In this document: piece by piece, positions 18,616 to 27,007 of the stretch | Position numbering within the stretch: the stretch's first letter is position 1 | How the letters are laid out: each line of letters begins with the position of its first letter | DNA from: Tectiglobus diatomicola | Lineage (GTDB): Bacteria > Pseudomonadota > Alphaproteobacteria > Rhizobiales > Hyphomicrobiaceae | Length of the DNA: 64,000 nucleotides | Reading direction: 5' to 3' | NCBI GenBank assembly: GCA_039583345.1 | Contig: JAZDSJ010000007.1 | Location: 1 to 64,000, forward strand | The notes under the pieces: model-generated | Told to the model about the DNA's origin: nothing | Databases searched by the model: none | Seen by the model: the letters and a program-made list of their open reading frames with translations, nothing else | Translations under genes and position numbers: made by a program

Positions 18616-19473
18616 TTAATTTTCATAATAATTGTGAGTGGCCTTTTTTTTACCATGCAGCATATCAATCACTCTAGTGCGCACTTGTTTTTCCGCAGTT
18701 AGGGCTAGTTTTTTACGGTTTTGATCTTCTTTTACAGCAACCGGACTGCTTATTGACACATTAACATCTAATGGACCAATTTTAAGTAATTGCCATGCAT
18801 GGCTGAAAATGTCCATATCACCATACCACGCTATTATCTTACGACCTTCGCGTCCAAGTGGAACACCATGAACATGCGTATAAACCAAAGATAGTGTCTG
18901 AACAATGGGCTCAGCATAATTTCGATCTATAATCTTTTTTCTTTTTAATGCTTCCTCAGGAAATGCAGATGATAGAAGCGCAGAACGAAAAGGCTGCACG
19001 CGATTACCATCAGTAGTGGTGCCCTCAGCAAATAATACTAAAATATCACCATCATTGAACCTTTTAGTCATGGCATCTGAAATCCGACTTACATCTGATT
19101 TTCGCTTACGATTTATAAAAAGGCTTCGCTGTAACTTAGCTAATGATGATACGAATGGCCAGCCTCGAATTTCGCTTTTAGCTATAAAAGATACTGGAGC
19201 CAAGGCGGACAGCACTAAAATATCTACCCACGAAACATGATTGGCAACGATTAAAACTGGCTGACCATGTTTTATGGCACCATCAACATGTAGGCGTATC
19301 CCCAGTAGACGACAGATGCAGCGGTGGTACCAGAATGGTAGTGTTCGGGCGCATTGTAAAGAAGCCTTTAACAACACCCATTGTATAAGCATTGCAGGTA
19401 ACGTGAATGCTATTAAAATCAATAATAGGCTTGCCGCGCGAAAATTCGAACCAGTAGTCATTCCCTTGTGCAA
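18616..19473 (-). CDS. 1-acyl-sn-glycerol-3-phosphate acyltransferase family protein
   Basis: A 285-residue membrane-associated acyltransferase of the PlsC/LPLAT family. An N-terminal hydrophobic helix (about 14-36) precedes the catalytic H79-x4-D84 (NHVSWVD). The substrate-binding motif is E150-G-T-T. It transfers a fatty acyl chain to lysophosphatidic acid or, in the OlsA branch, to a lyso-ornithine lipid; sequence alone does not settle which. Alphaproteobacteria commonly carry an olsA-like gene at this place beside miaB. Confidence 0.88.
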   Translation of the reverse strand: MHKGMTTGSNFRAASLLLILIAFTLPAMLIQWVLLKASLQCARTLPFWYHRCICRLLGIRLHVDGAIKHGQPVLIVANHVSWVDILVLSALAPVSFIAKSEIRGWPFVSSLAKLQRSLFINRKRKSDVSRISDAMTKRFNDGDILVLFAEGTTTDGNRVQPFRSALLSSAFPEEALKRKKIIDRNYAEPIVQTLSLVYTHVHGVPLGREGRKIIAWYGDMDIFSHAWQLLKIGPLDVNVSISSPVAVKEDQNRKKLALTAEKQVRTRVIDMLHGKKKATHNYYEN

Positions 19474-19547
19474 TCTGACTGCTCCTCATTTGTCGGCTCT
19501 CTATACCATTTGATAGTAACGAAAATTCAAAAGCTGTTATCTAAAGG

Positions 19548-20060
19548 TCATCTGGTGTCTGAGTGTAAAATTTTTTTATACACTAAGGCGTCAGTGCTTT
19601 TTCCGCTTTTGTATGTATAGTATGATTTTCTTACACTAATTTGCCTAAAACCATTTTTTCTGTAAAGCTTGATAGCGTTAACGTTGGCTTTACTTACCTC
19701 GAGAATTATACTACGGCCATTTAGAGAGCGCAGCTTTTTCTCAAGCTTGGCGAGTAGACGTGTGGCAATCCCAAACTGGCGAAATCGAATATCGACTGCC
19801 AATGAAATAACTTCTGCTTCACCGTCAATAGACTGCGCAATAATAAAGCCAACTAAGCCATAATCTGAAGATGCTATAAAAGAAATACCTCCCGTACATT
19901 TTAATATGTCTTTAAGCTCAGATGTACTCCAGCCCCGATTAAAACTGTTTGCATGTAAGTTAGATATAGCTGTTAAATCGCATGTTAGTAATTTCCTAAT
20001 ACTAATGCCAACCGGCCGTAAATTTTCGCGAGAACTATGTAACATTACAATAATGACCAC
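19548..20060 (-). CDS. rimI: GNAT acetyltransferase, RimI-like
   Basis: A 170-residue acetyltransferase of the RimI type, which acetylates the N-terminus of ribosomal protein S18 in Escherichia coli. The acetyl-CoA-binding segment FRQFGIATRLLAKLE and the C-terminal NVNAIKLYRKNGF are characteristic. It lies directly downstream of tsaB, a frequent arrangement. An ATG five codons into the frame (MLHSS) is an alternative start. In related genomes a fur gene often lies between rimI and miaB; none is present. Confidence 0.88.
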   Translation of the reverse strand: MVIIVMLHSSRENLRPVGISIRKLLTCDLTAISNLHANSFNRGWSTSELKDILKCTGGISFIASSDYGLVGFIIAQSIDGEAEVISLAVDIRFRQFGIATRLLAKLEKKLRSLNGRSIILEVSKANVNAIKLYRKNGFRQISVRKSYYTYKSGKSTDALVYKKILHSDTR

Positions 20061-20079
20061 TGTGAAGTTGATACAATAA

Positions 20080-20805
20080 TCATGCTATTTGCTTAATTTT
20101 ATTGCTTGTCTGAGGTTTGGCGTCAGGTGGACGTAAGTAAAGAGGACATGGTTTCGTGACAGGCTTTAGATCCACATCTAATAGATATTTAGCTGAAGGT
20201 AGTTTAGGTTCAAAAATATCTTCAGTCTTTACACCTGATTGGTTTAAAGATTTAACTAAATCATGGCCGAAATGAGAGGCAAGTAAGACTTTCTTGTATT
20301 TAAACGATATGACACTTGCAATATCATTAATCGTTCCAATACTAGGAGGCGTAAGAGCCGTTTGTCCGGGGAATGAGAAAATTTGATAATAAAGCTGGCC
20401 TCGGCGCGCATCTACGCACACCGCAATAGGTAAAGAGCTGTAATTACTGTTTACATATTTTGATCGCGATAGTGTTCTACGAGCTATCACGGCCAGGCTA
20501 GAAGCCGTGAATGTAGACACTCCTGTTGCTAGAGCAAGGCCTCTAACAACAGCAATTCCAATTTTTGTTCCAGTAAATGAGCCTGGACCAGTCGTCACAG
20601 CCACGCCATCTAAGTCAAAAAGGGACATATTAGCGTCTAATAAGACTGTCTTTATCATGTCCATAACTTGTTCAGAGTGACCTGATGACATATTGATAGC
20701 ACGTGAAAATACTTTAGTTCTATTGATCGCGCAACTAGACCTAACTGCTACAGAACAAGCTGCAAATGTAGTATCGATGGCTAACAAGTTAACTGGATCA
20801 AACAT
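20080..20805 (-). CDS. tsaB: tRNA threonylcarbamoyladenosine biosynthesis protein TsaB
   Basis: A 241-residue ASKHA-fold protein that partners TsaD and TsaE in making t6A37 in tRNA. Signatures are NLLAIDTTFAACSVAV at the N-terminus and GVAVTTGPGSFTGTKIGIAVVRGLA around residue 70-95. It probably has no catalytic activity of its own. It starts 50 bases after nfuA and ends 20 bases before rimI, so the three form an operon. Confidence 0.93.
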   Translation of the reverse strand: MFDPVNLLAIDTTFAACSVAVRSSCAINRTKVFSRAINMSSGHSEQVMDMIKTVLLDANMSLFDLDGVAVTTGPGSFTGTKIGIAVVRGLALATGVSTFTASSLAVIARRTLSRSKYVNSNYSSLPIAVCVDARRGQLYYQIFSFPGQTALTPPSIGTINDIASVISFKYKKVLLASHFGHDLVKSLNQSGVKTEDIFEPKLPSAKYLLDVDLKPVTKPCPLYLRPPDAKPQTSNKIKQIA

Positions 20806-20855
20806 TTGGATTAGGTCCCAAACATAATAGGCAACAATAGTAAAAGAGTTTAAAG

Positions 20856-21410
20856 TTAAACGGCTTCCACACCTCTGACCATAGGACAGAAATGGCGTAT
20901 CAAGTTTTCTATGCCGTTATGCAGTGTAGCAGTTGAGCTTGGACAACCTGCGCAAGCACCTCTCATGGACAGATAAACAATGCCGTCACTATAACCTTGA
21001 AATGTAATGTCTCCACCATCCTGAGCAACTGCTGGTCTAACGCGAGTGTCCAGAAGTTCTTTAATTGTAGCTACCAATTCAGCATCCTCTGGGTCGTAAT
21101 TTTCGTCAACATTATGGTTAGAGGATGCAATTAAGTCTGTTGCATCTCCCGATCCATAATAGTCCATAATAGCCCCTAAAATCGCAGGCTTTAAATGTCG
21201 CCATTCGCCTTCACTTTTTGTGACAGATACAAAATCTGCACCGAAGAAAACGCCCGTTACATTTTTTATATCAAACAATCTTTTAGCCAGAGGTGAAGAA
21301 GCAGCTTCTGCTTTCGAACGGTAATCTGCCGTGCCGTCAGGAAGAACTTGTCTTCCAGGCAAAAATTTTAGCGTGGCCGGATTAGGTGTTTGCTCAGTCT
21401 GTATAAACAT
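20856..21410 (-). CDS. nfuA: Fe-S cluster carrier NfuA/NifU-like
   Basis: A 184-residue scaffold or carrier that delivers 4Fe-4S clusters to target enzymes. It has an N-terminal Nfu domain (about 1-88) and a C-terminal NifU domain (about 110-184) with the cluster-binding Cys153-x2-Cys156 in GACAGCPSS. Both domains are complete. It is the first gene of an nfuA-tsaB-rimI unit. MiaB, a little further on, is a plausible client. Confidence 0.95.
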   Translation of the reverse strand: MFIQTEQTPNPATLKFLPGRQVLPDGTADYRSKAEAASSPLAKRLFDIKNVTGVFFGADFVSVTKSEGEWRHLKPAILGAIMDYYGSGDATDLIASSNHNVDENYDPEDAELVATIKELLDTRVRPAVAQDGGDITFQGYSDGIVYLSMRGACAGCPSSTATLHNGIENLIRHFCPMVRGVEAV

Positions 21411-21811
21411 GAATATGCCTATTTCCAGTTTCGTCTTATAATAAATATCATAAGCTAATCATTTATCACTTTTATTCTAGGATTTCTAGACTAATACCAT
21501 ATTAGAGCAAATCTTGCATTGTAAGCTGAAATCCATTAGCAATAATAATACTTATATTTTGTTAAAATACTCTTCAGTGTTTTAAGTTAGTATTATATAT
21601 TAAGTAATCTTAGTTTTAATTCTAAGCATAGTTTTGCTACATATCTTTTAGGCCTTGTATATCTTTGAGAACGACCCCAAATCTTTTAAGTTCTTACTAT
21701 CACTAGTAACAAATGGGATTATAAATTAAATTAAGCTCTAATAATTAAGATCTAACAGACTGAAATGTTTTGACTGCTGATGTGTGTCCTTAACGTACGA
21801 GGGAGTATCTC
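21411..21811. other. Spacer between divergent nfuA and DUF1150 gene
   Basis: A 400-base AT-rich divergent intergenic region that must hold promoters for both flanking genes. I see no open frame. A strong ribosome-binding site (GAGGGAG, about 21800) belongs to the DUF1150 gene. Confidence 0.6.
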
Positions 21812-22105
21812 ATGCCTAACGATCTCAATGCTAAAGATAATGAAGATGTAGCGGCATTTGCGCCAAATCCACTTATGTCTAACCAAGAATTTGCGGAATT
21901 GGGTGAAGGTGAATTGGCGTACATAAAAGCTTTGACATCTGAGGAAGCTCAAAAAGCATACCCTTCTATTGAAGAGTTACCTGAAGGTATACATTTATAC
22001 GCTTTGCATGGTGCTGATGGATCTCCAATTGCGCTTACTGATGATAAAGGCGTAGCCATCGAACAGGCTATTGGCGATGAGCTTGAAATTGCTTCATTGC
22101 ATTGA
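21812..22105 (+). CDS. DUF1150-family small protein
   Basis: A 97-residue acidic protein of the DUF1150 family, which is nearly confined to Alphaproteobacteria and has no known function. Visible marks are the central EFAELGEGELAYIK stretch and the C-terminal part LYALHGADGSPIALTDD. In many relatives it is encoded next to a small heat-shock protein (IbpA/Hsp20); here it stands alone. A clear GAGGGAG Shine-Dalgarno sequence supports the start. The gene is intact and so probably expressed. Confidence 0.87.
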   Translation: MPNDLNAKDNEDVAAFAPNPLMSNQEFAELGEGELAYIKALTSEEAQKAYPSIEELPEGIHLYALHGADGSPIALTDDKGVAIEQAIGDELEIASLH

Positions 22106-22972
22106 ACGCAAGAGGTGCAAGATCCTTAGGCAAGTATTTCTAACATGCATTGCTTTGTTCTACTTGTATATTAAGTAGGACAGAGGTGAAAATACTTGAA
22201 TTGTAACTTTGCCTCTAGTCCGGGTATAAATTTTATGTCATCTGCACTTTTAAATTTATAACAACTAAAAGTTTTTGATTTACAAGACATGTTTTCTTTA
22301 CTCATCAGACATTCGTGATTGCGAGACTTTCTAGGTTAAAAAATTTTATAAGGCTAGCATGCTGGAATTAATTGGCGCTGGTTTCACATTATAGAAGATA
22401 AAATCCAATCCATGTGATTGCTATCTGTAATGCTAACTTAAGTTGCTTATAACGATTTGCTTGCTTTAAATGCTGTGGAACAGAAGATAATTTTTATGCT
22501 CTAAAGACCTGCGACATGTAATTTCTTAGCATAGCTAGGCAACCTATCTACAAATAGATATGCAATACAAATCAAAAAAACAGTGCTTAGTTGATTTCAT
22601 GAAAATTTTTATTATCGAGCTTGACCTTCTTGTTAGGTGCTATTTAGAAAGCTTTAAATAAATTACTTTGCAAATATCCATAAATACTTTGTTTGGGAAA
22701 TTTTCGTAAAAAGCATACTAATGCTAGCTAAACATTACTTGTTAACAGATAGTTGTGCACCTAATTTCACTCAGGTGAACGTCCTCTTATAATATAGCAG
22801 TCTGAAGTGATGTTGCTATTATGCATCACATCTGGGAATTGTGAAAATGTCGAGGTTATGTAAGGGATGGCAACAATCTAATGCTTAGCATTTAACAGCG
22901 AATCAAGTATAAAAGTATGTGTGAGGGGCAAGTTAATAGTTAAGTAATAAAGTCTGCCTCGTTTATTTGTGA
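22106..22972. other. Long spacer, no gene seen
   Basis: About 870 bases of AT-rich sequence downstream of the DUF1150 gene. I see no frame, hairpin with T tract, or RNA gene that I can support. Confidence 0.55.
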
Positions 22973-23125
22973 ATGCTTTTTAAGCGGTTAGAATCATTTG
23001 CAGCTAAATGTGCACAGTTGTTACATGAGTGCAACACGCAGATGTCTTTACCTAGTGCGTTTTGGGAAAACGTATTTTTGCTCAAGGTAAGTACTACTGT
23101 TTGTCTCTCAAAGTCATTATTTTAA
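22973..23125 (+). CDS. Possible 50-residue small protein
   Basis: A short ATG-to-TAA frame of 50 codons inside a large spacer. The translation opens MLFKRLESFAAKCAQLL and looks less random than its surroundings, with an amphipathic first half. There is no convincing Shine-Dalgarno sequence and I recognise no family. It may be a small gene, a decayed remnant or chance. Confidence 0.2.
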   Translation: MLFKRLESFAAKCAQLLHECNTQMSLPSAFWENVFLLKVSTTVCLSKSLF

Positions 23126-23244
23126 CCTCTGTTGCAGTGTCTCCTCATCATAAGAACTCGTATGCGCAAGCTGTTATTAGTATAATATCTGCATTTTATT
23201 ATATCATGTCAACTTGAGTGTGCGATACAAGAAAGGGCAATCCT

Positions 23245-24465
23245 ATGAGACATGCTCTAGGTGTATTCGGAGTTTTAGCAGCAGGCGTTCTTCTGCTTGT
23301 ATCCGCGGCCATGAACTGGCGATTTGGCTATTATCTTGGTACTACCGAGTTTGATGGTTTTATCTATGGTTCAGCTAGTGCAGCTGCTGATTGTATGAAA
23401 GCCTTAGTGCCCTTTTTTGCTTTTGCTGCATTGCGAAACAAAATGTGGGCGCAGGCGTTTGCATCTTTCGTAATTTGGGGTGTCGTAACTGTCTATTCCT
23501 TAACATCTGCCTTAGGTTACTCTGCTTTAAATCGGCAGGATACCGTAGGGGCGCGTGCTTCTCAAGCACAGGTTTATCAAGACTTGAGATCTGATCTTGA
23601 TCGTGCTACCGATCAACTAAGTTGGATTCCAAAACATAGACCTGCCTCGGTTGTAAAAGCTAAGCTAGATGGAATGGAGGTTAACCGAATTTGGGTTCGT
23701 ACCAGTGAATGTACTGACGTTACAAGTCGCAGCGGACGTAGTTTTTGTAATACCTATGCCAAATTAAAGGCAGAGTATGCATCTGCTAACGAAGCTGAAA
23801 GACTTGAGACAAAAGTATCAGAAATACGCGCAAAACTCGGTGAGCAACCTAATGCTAGTGCTTTCGCAAAAAGTGACCCACAGGCAGTAATTCTTGCTCA
23901 ACTTGCTGGAATTTTCGTTCCTGGTGTTACAGTCGAACACATACAAACAGCGCTTATTGTTTTTGTATCTTTATTACTTGAGGTCGGTTCAAGTCTTGGT
24001 ATGTACGTAGCATTTAGCCAATGGCGTTTAGGAGGCCATACTGTAGGTTATACTGAAAACGTCAATCTAACAAGAACGTACAACAACTCTTCTATTGTGA
24101 GAGTAAGAGAACCTGTCGCTGCTATAACTGTTGAGGAGTCTCACCAAATAGCAAATGATAATGCAAGGTCAATTAGAAAACTTGCACCTGAAAGTGATGT
24201 TGAACGATATAAAAACGAACGTATTGTTAAACAAAATGGTACTAGCTTAACTGCAACAACTATCTACGAGGATTATTGTGATTGGTGCGATGAACACGAT
24301 AAGGAGCCTCTTGCGCTTCCATCTTTCGGACGTGAGCTTAGTGACACTGGCTTGCACAAAGCAAAAGTAGCTGGGCGAATACGCTACGTAGGAGTGTCGT
24401 TAAGATTTGCTTCAAAGGAAGAGGAGGAAGAAAAAGTATCTGTCTCAAAGGTCCTTGCTGCCTAA
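23245..24465 (+). CDS. Membrane protein with primase-like C-terminal winged-helix region, function unknown
   Basis: I do not recognise this 406-residue protein as a named family. Residues 1-25, about 30-55 and about 60-85 are hydrophobic helices. A hydrophilic, partly helical region with three cysteines follows, then a further hydrophobic stretch at about 215-260. The last third is soluble. Residues about 339-387 (Y-x2-Y-C-x2-C, PLALPSFGREL, then a basic region) resemble the winged-helix C-terminus of phage/plasmid primase-helicases. An acidic EEEEE patch precedes the end. The frame extends to a GTG at 23218, but ATG 23245 has AAGGG upstream. A strong terminator follows, so it is a single-gene unit. 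Confidence 0.8.
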   Translation: MRHALGVFGVLAAGVLLLVSAAMNWRFGYYLGTTEFDGFIYGSASAAADCMKALVPFFAFAALRNKMWAQAFASFVIWGVVTVYSLTSALGYSALNRQDTVGARASQAQVYQDLRSDLDRATDQLSWIPKHRPASVVKAKLDGMEVNRIWVRTSECTDVTSRSGRSFCNTYAKLKAEYASANEAERLETKVSEIRAKLGEQPNASAFAKSDPQAVILAQLAGIFVPGVTVEHIQTALIVFVSLLLEVGSSLGMYVAFSQWRLGGHTVGYTENVNLTRTYNNSSIVRVREPVAAITVEESHQIANDNARSIRKLAPESDVERYKNERIVKQNGTSLTATTIYEDYCDWCDEHDKEPLALPSFGRELSDTGLHKAKVAGRIRYVGVSLRFASKEEEEEKVSVSKVLAA

Positions 24466-24480
24466 CTTGGCAAAATAAAG

Positions 24481-24509
24481 AAGAGTCGCATCTGCGGCTC
24501 TTTTTTTTT
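24481..24509 (+). terminator. Rho-independent terminator
   Basis: GAGTCGCA (24483-24490) pairs with TGCGGCTC (24493-24500), one G-T pair included, followed by nine T residues. It lies 15 bases past the stop of the membrane-protein gene and is the clearest terminator in the window. Confidence 0.92.
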
Positions 24510-24852
24510 GTGAATTTTAAATATGTTTAACTTTATAATATAATACGCTTATATACTGCATAAATTTAGGTCATTATTATTTAAGCCTCTAAAAACTACG
24601 TGTAAGACTTCAGCAGTCTGCTTAAAAAGTTCTAATAAATCAATTGTTGAGTGTTATATTAAATAAATAACGTTTAAATCAGTTTGACGTAGTTTCAATA
24701 AACATATGATATTATCAATTTGTATATTAACTTAAATCTATCTGTACTTCTTACCCTCAGATTAAATTTATTATAGGGCTATATTATATTTAATTTATTG
24801 TTTAGTTTCTCTCTTTTGTTGAATGTTTCTAATTATGCCATTAGAGGATTAA
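24510..24852. other. Spacer upstream of folB
   Basis: AT-rich spacer of about 340 bases with no open frame. It should contain the folB promoter. GAGGA at about 24844 is the folB ribosome-binding site. Confidence 0.6.
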
Positions 24853-25230
24853 ATGCTGTTTCCCGAATCAGATCACGAGCTAATCATTAGTGTTCGTGAA
24901 TTGAAGTTAAAATTTTTTGTAGGTGTATTAGCTGAAGAAAAATTAGCAAAGCAGCTTGTAGTAATAAATATTTGGATGTCTACATTTAACAACGCTCGGC
25001 ATATTTCAGATGATATTAATGCATACGCCTCTTACACGGACGTGATTGATAGTGTGAAACGTTTGTCTATCGAGGGGTGTCACATCGAGTTGTTAGAGAC
25101 GCTTGCTGAAAAAATAGCGTGCTTGGCGTTACAAGATAATAGAGTAGCAAGGGTTGTAGTTTCTGTAGATAAGCCGGATATTATTCCACAAGTAGAAAGG
25201 GTCGGAGTAGTCATCCGAAGGTCTAGGTAG
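24853..25230 (+). CDS. folB: Dihydroneopterin aldolase-like protein
   Basis: A 125-residue FolB-family protein. Dihydroneopterin aldolase converts 7,8-dihydroneopterin to 6-hydroxymethyl-dihydropterin in folate synthesis. Family marks are VGVLAEEKLAKQ near the N-terminus, ASYTDVID, the IELLETLAEKIA helix and the VSVDKP segment with the conserved lysine. No other folate gene is nearby, so a paralogue with another pterin role cannot be excluded. It ends with an 8-base convergent overlap with the SCO1 gene. Confidence 0.85.
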   Translation: MLFPESDHELIISVRELKLKFFVGVLAEEKLAKQLVVINIWMSTFNNARHISDDINAYASYTDVIDSVKRLSIEGCHIELLETLAEKIACLALQDNRVARVVVSVDKPDIIPQVERVGVVIRRSR

Positions 25231-25831
25231 CTTTTGCTGATTTTTGCATCTCAATGGAAATTCGTGTTTTTATTTTTTTATGTGGGGTATGGTGTGCAAA
25301 ATGTGTAATAAACTTTCCATTTGGTCCTAGGAGGTATAGAAAAGTAGAGTGGTCTACCGTGTAATTGTTCGGAAAATTGTTGTTTTTTACTTTTCGAGCA
25401 TAGGCACGGAAGTTTCTTATCATTTCCGATATTTCTTTCTGGGATCCAGTAAGGCCAATAATTCGCTTGTCGAAGTGAGAAAGATATTTTTTTAAGATTT
25501 GTGGCGTGTCGCGTATAGGATCTACTGTAACAAATATGATATTTATTTTTTTTGCCTCTTCTCCAAGACTTTCTAGAGTTTTTGTAACAGTTTGAAGCGC
25601 TGTTGTGCAAATATCTGGACAATGTGTGAAGCCAAAAAAAACTACTACGTAATTATTTAGAAAGGTTTTATCACTTACCCTGTTACCGTGCTGGTTAATA
25701 AGCTTGAAGGGACCTCCAATCTTAGGCTGCGTGTTTGTCCATTGTAATGGATTTTGTAAGAGATATATCGTTGATATAATGACCGCCATAGTTACTATTG
25801 TAATGCTCACACCCATGGTCGTAAAGCGCAT
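25223..25831 (-). CDS. SCO1/SenC copper chaperone
   Basis: A 202-residue membrane-anchored thioredoxin-fold protein that delivers copper to the CuA site of cytochrome c oxidase. A single N-terminal anchor (about 8-27) precedes the soluble domain. The copper ligands are visible: Cys71-x3-Cys75 in THCPDIC, and His161 in VDHSTF. It implies an aa3-type oxidase and aerobic respiration. No cox genes are in the window. Confidence 0.93.
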   Translation of the reverse strand: MRFTTMGVSITIVTMAVIISTIYLLQNPLQWTNTQPKIGGPFKLINQHGNRVSDKTFLNNYVVVFFGFTHCPDICTTALQTVTKTLESLGEEAKKINIIFVTVDPIRDTPQILKKYLSHFDKRIIGLTGSQKEISEMIRNFRAYARKVKNNNFPNNYTVDHSTFLYLLGPNGKFITHFAHHTPHKKIKTRISIEMQKSAKAT

Positions 25832-26006
25832 TTGAGTTCCCCACTGTAAGGATTTAGATAGTTTAGTTTTAATGTTATGACGTCGTGCGAGAAAGCTGTG
25901 GTGTTTATTTTGTGGGCGGTTCCGAATAAAATTTAGAATAAGATATTCGTAGCAAGCACTTTCGTGGGCAGGCAGATAAACTAAATTCTGGTTGGCTCCT
26001 CTGCGT

Positions 26007-26759
26007 TCAAGAAGAACTCATCCTTAGCGAAAGTTGAATTAACTCTTGACGCAAGTTACATATCTTGTTCGGACTGATTTTAAACCATATTCGTGTAATT
26101 ATGTCATCCTTAATAAGGTCGATGCCATCACAATCTAAGCTAATAATTTTCCATTTTCCTGTTTGTTTTTTAATCAGATTTATAGCGTGGAGTAAAGTCG
26201 TATCATTGTTCATGCTTGCAATTATCTCTGTCTCATGAGGCTCAAGTGCTAGACAGTTTTTAGCATCACTTGCGATATGATTTACTTTCATTACTTCGTA
26301 TGCTTTTCCATAGCCGCCTATGAAAGTAGCATGAGTGGGCTCTACACGCCAAAATGCAAAATCACTAAAGTCTGCATATAACGATGATTCTGGGTGGCGA
26401 GCTAAATAGCGTCGACGTGATCGTTCTATGTCTCTATGTTTCTTAAGTATGTAGGCATTGCCCATAACTGCAATTCTAGGATATGCAGCTGGATCGCCTT
26501 TACCGGGGACACCTAGCATAAGGGCGCAGCGTGAATCTTTATTCAGGGCTTTGAAATGGATTGATAAAGACGAAATCAAAAAAATTGGTAGCCCGTTAAT
26601 ATCTGTTGAAACATTCACTTGACTTGCTGATGGTGCATTCGTTTCTGCATCAAGATAGCTTAATGCCGCAAACCTGGAGGTCCGTATCAACGTTTGAGCT
26701 TGAAGGCAGGCATGAGAATCAATCTCAAGAAAATTATTTTTCTTTTTTTCTGTACTCAT
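26007..26759 (-). CDS. HugZ-like haem-utilisation / PNPOx-fold protein
   Basis: A 250-residue protein with an N-terminal FMN-binding split-barrel domain (about 10-150, with the RFAALSYLD and LMLGVPGKGDP stretches) and a C-terminal DUF2470-type domain. This layout is that of HugZ-family haem oxygenases and related pyridoxamine-phosphate-oxidase-like proteins. True haem cleavage is not proven from sequence. An in-frame ATG lies 14 codons upstream, but ATG 26759 has GAGGA at the right spacing. The gene stands alone between divergent and convergent neighbours. Confidence 0.83.
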   Translation of the reverse strand: MSTEKKKNNFLEIDSHACLQAQTLIRTSRFAALSYLDAETNAPSASQVNVSTDINGLPIFLISSLSIHFKALNKDSRCALMLGVPGKGDPAAYPRIAVMGNAYILKKHRDIERSRRRYLARHPESSLYADFSDFAFWRVEPTHATFIGGYGKAYEVMKVNHIASDAKNCLALEPHETEIIASMNNDTTLLHAINLIKKQTGKWKIISLDCDGIDLIKDDIITRIWFKISPNKICNLRQELIQLSLRMSSS

Positions 26760-27007
26760 TGCTATCCTCGTATTTTGCAGTGCTTTCTGTGAATGATGCA
26801 TCTACGGTGGATTTACCTTAGATCAACAGTTTAATGTTTTAATGATAGTAGTAAAAAGAAAATCTTGAAAGTTGTTTTTCGGATGTCTTTGCCCACAATT
26901 AAATAATACTTTAGCTTCTATTTTGCAGACTTAGTAGATATGTGGTTCTAATATATGAAAATACGTTTTTTAGATTAACGCGAACAGGAAGTATCTGGAG
27001 AAAAATT

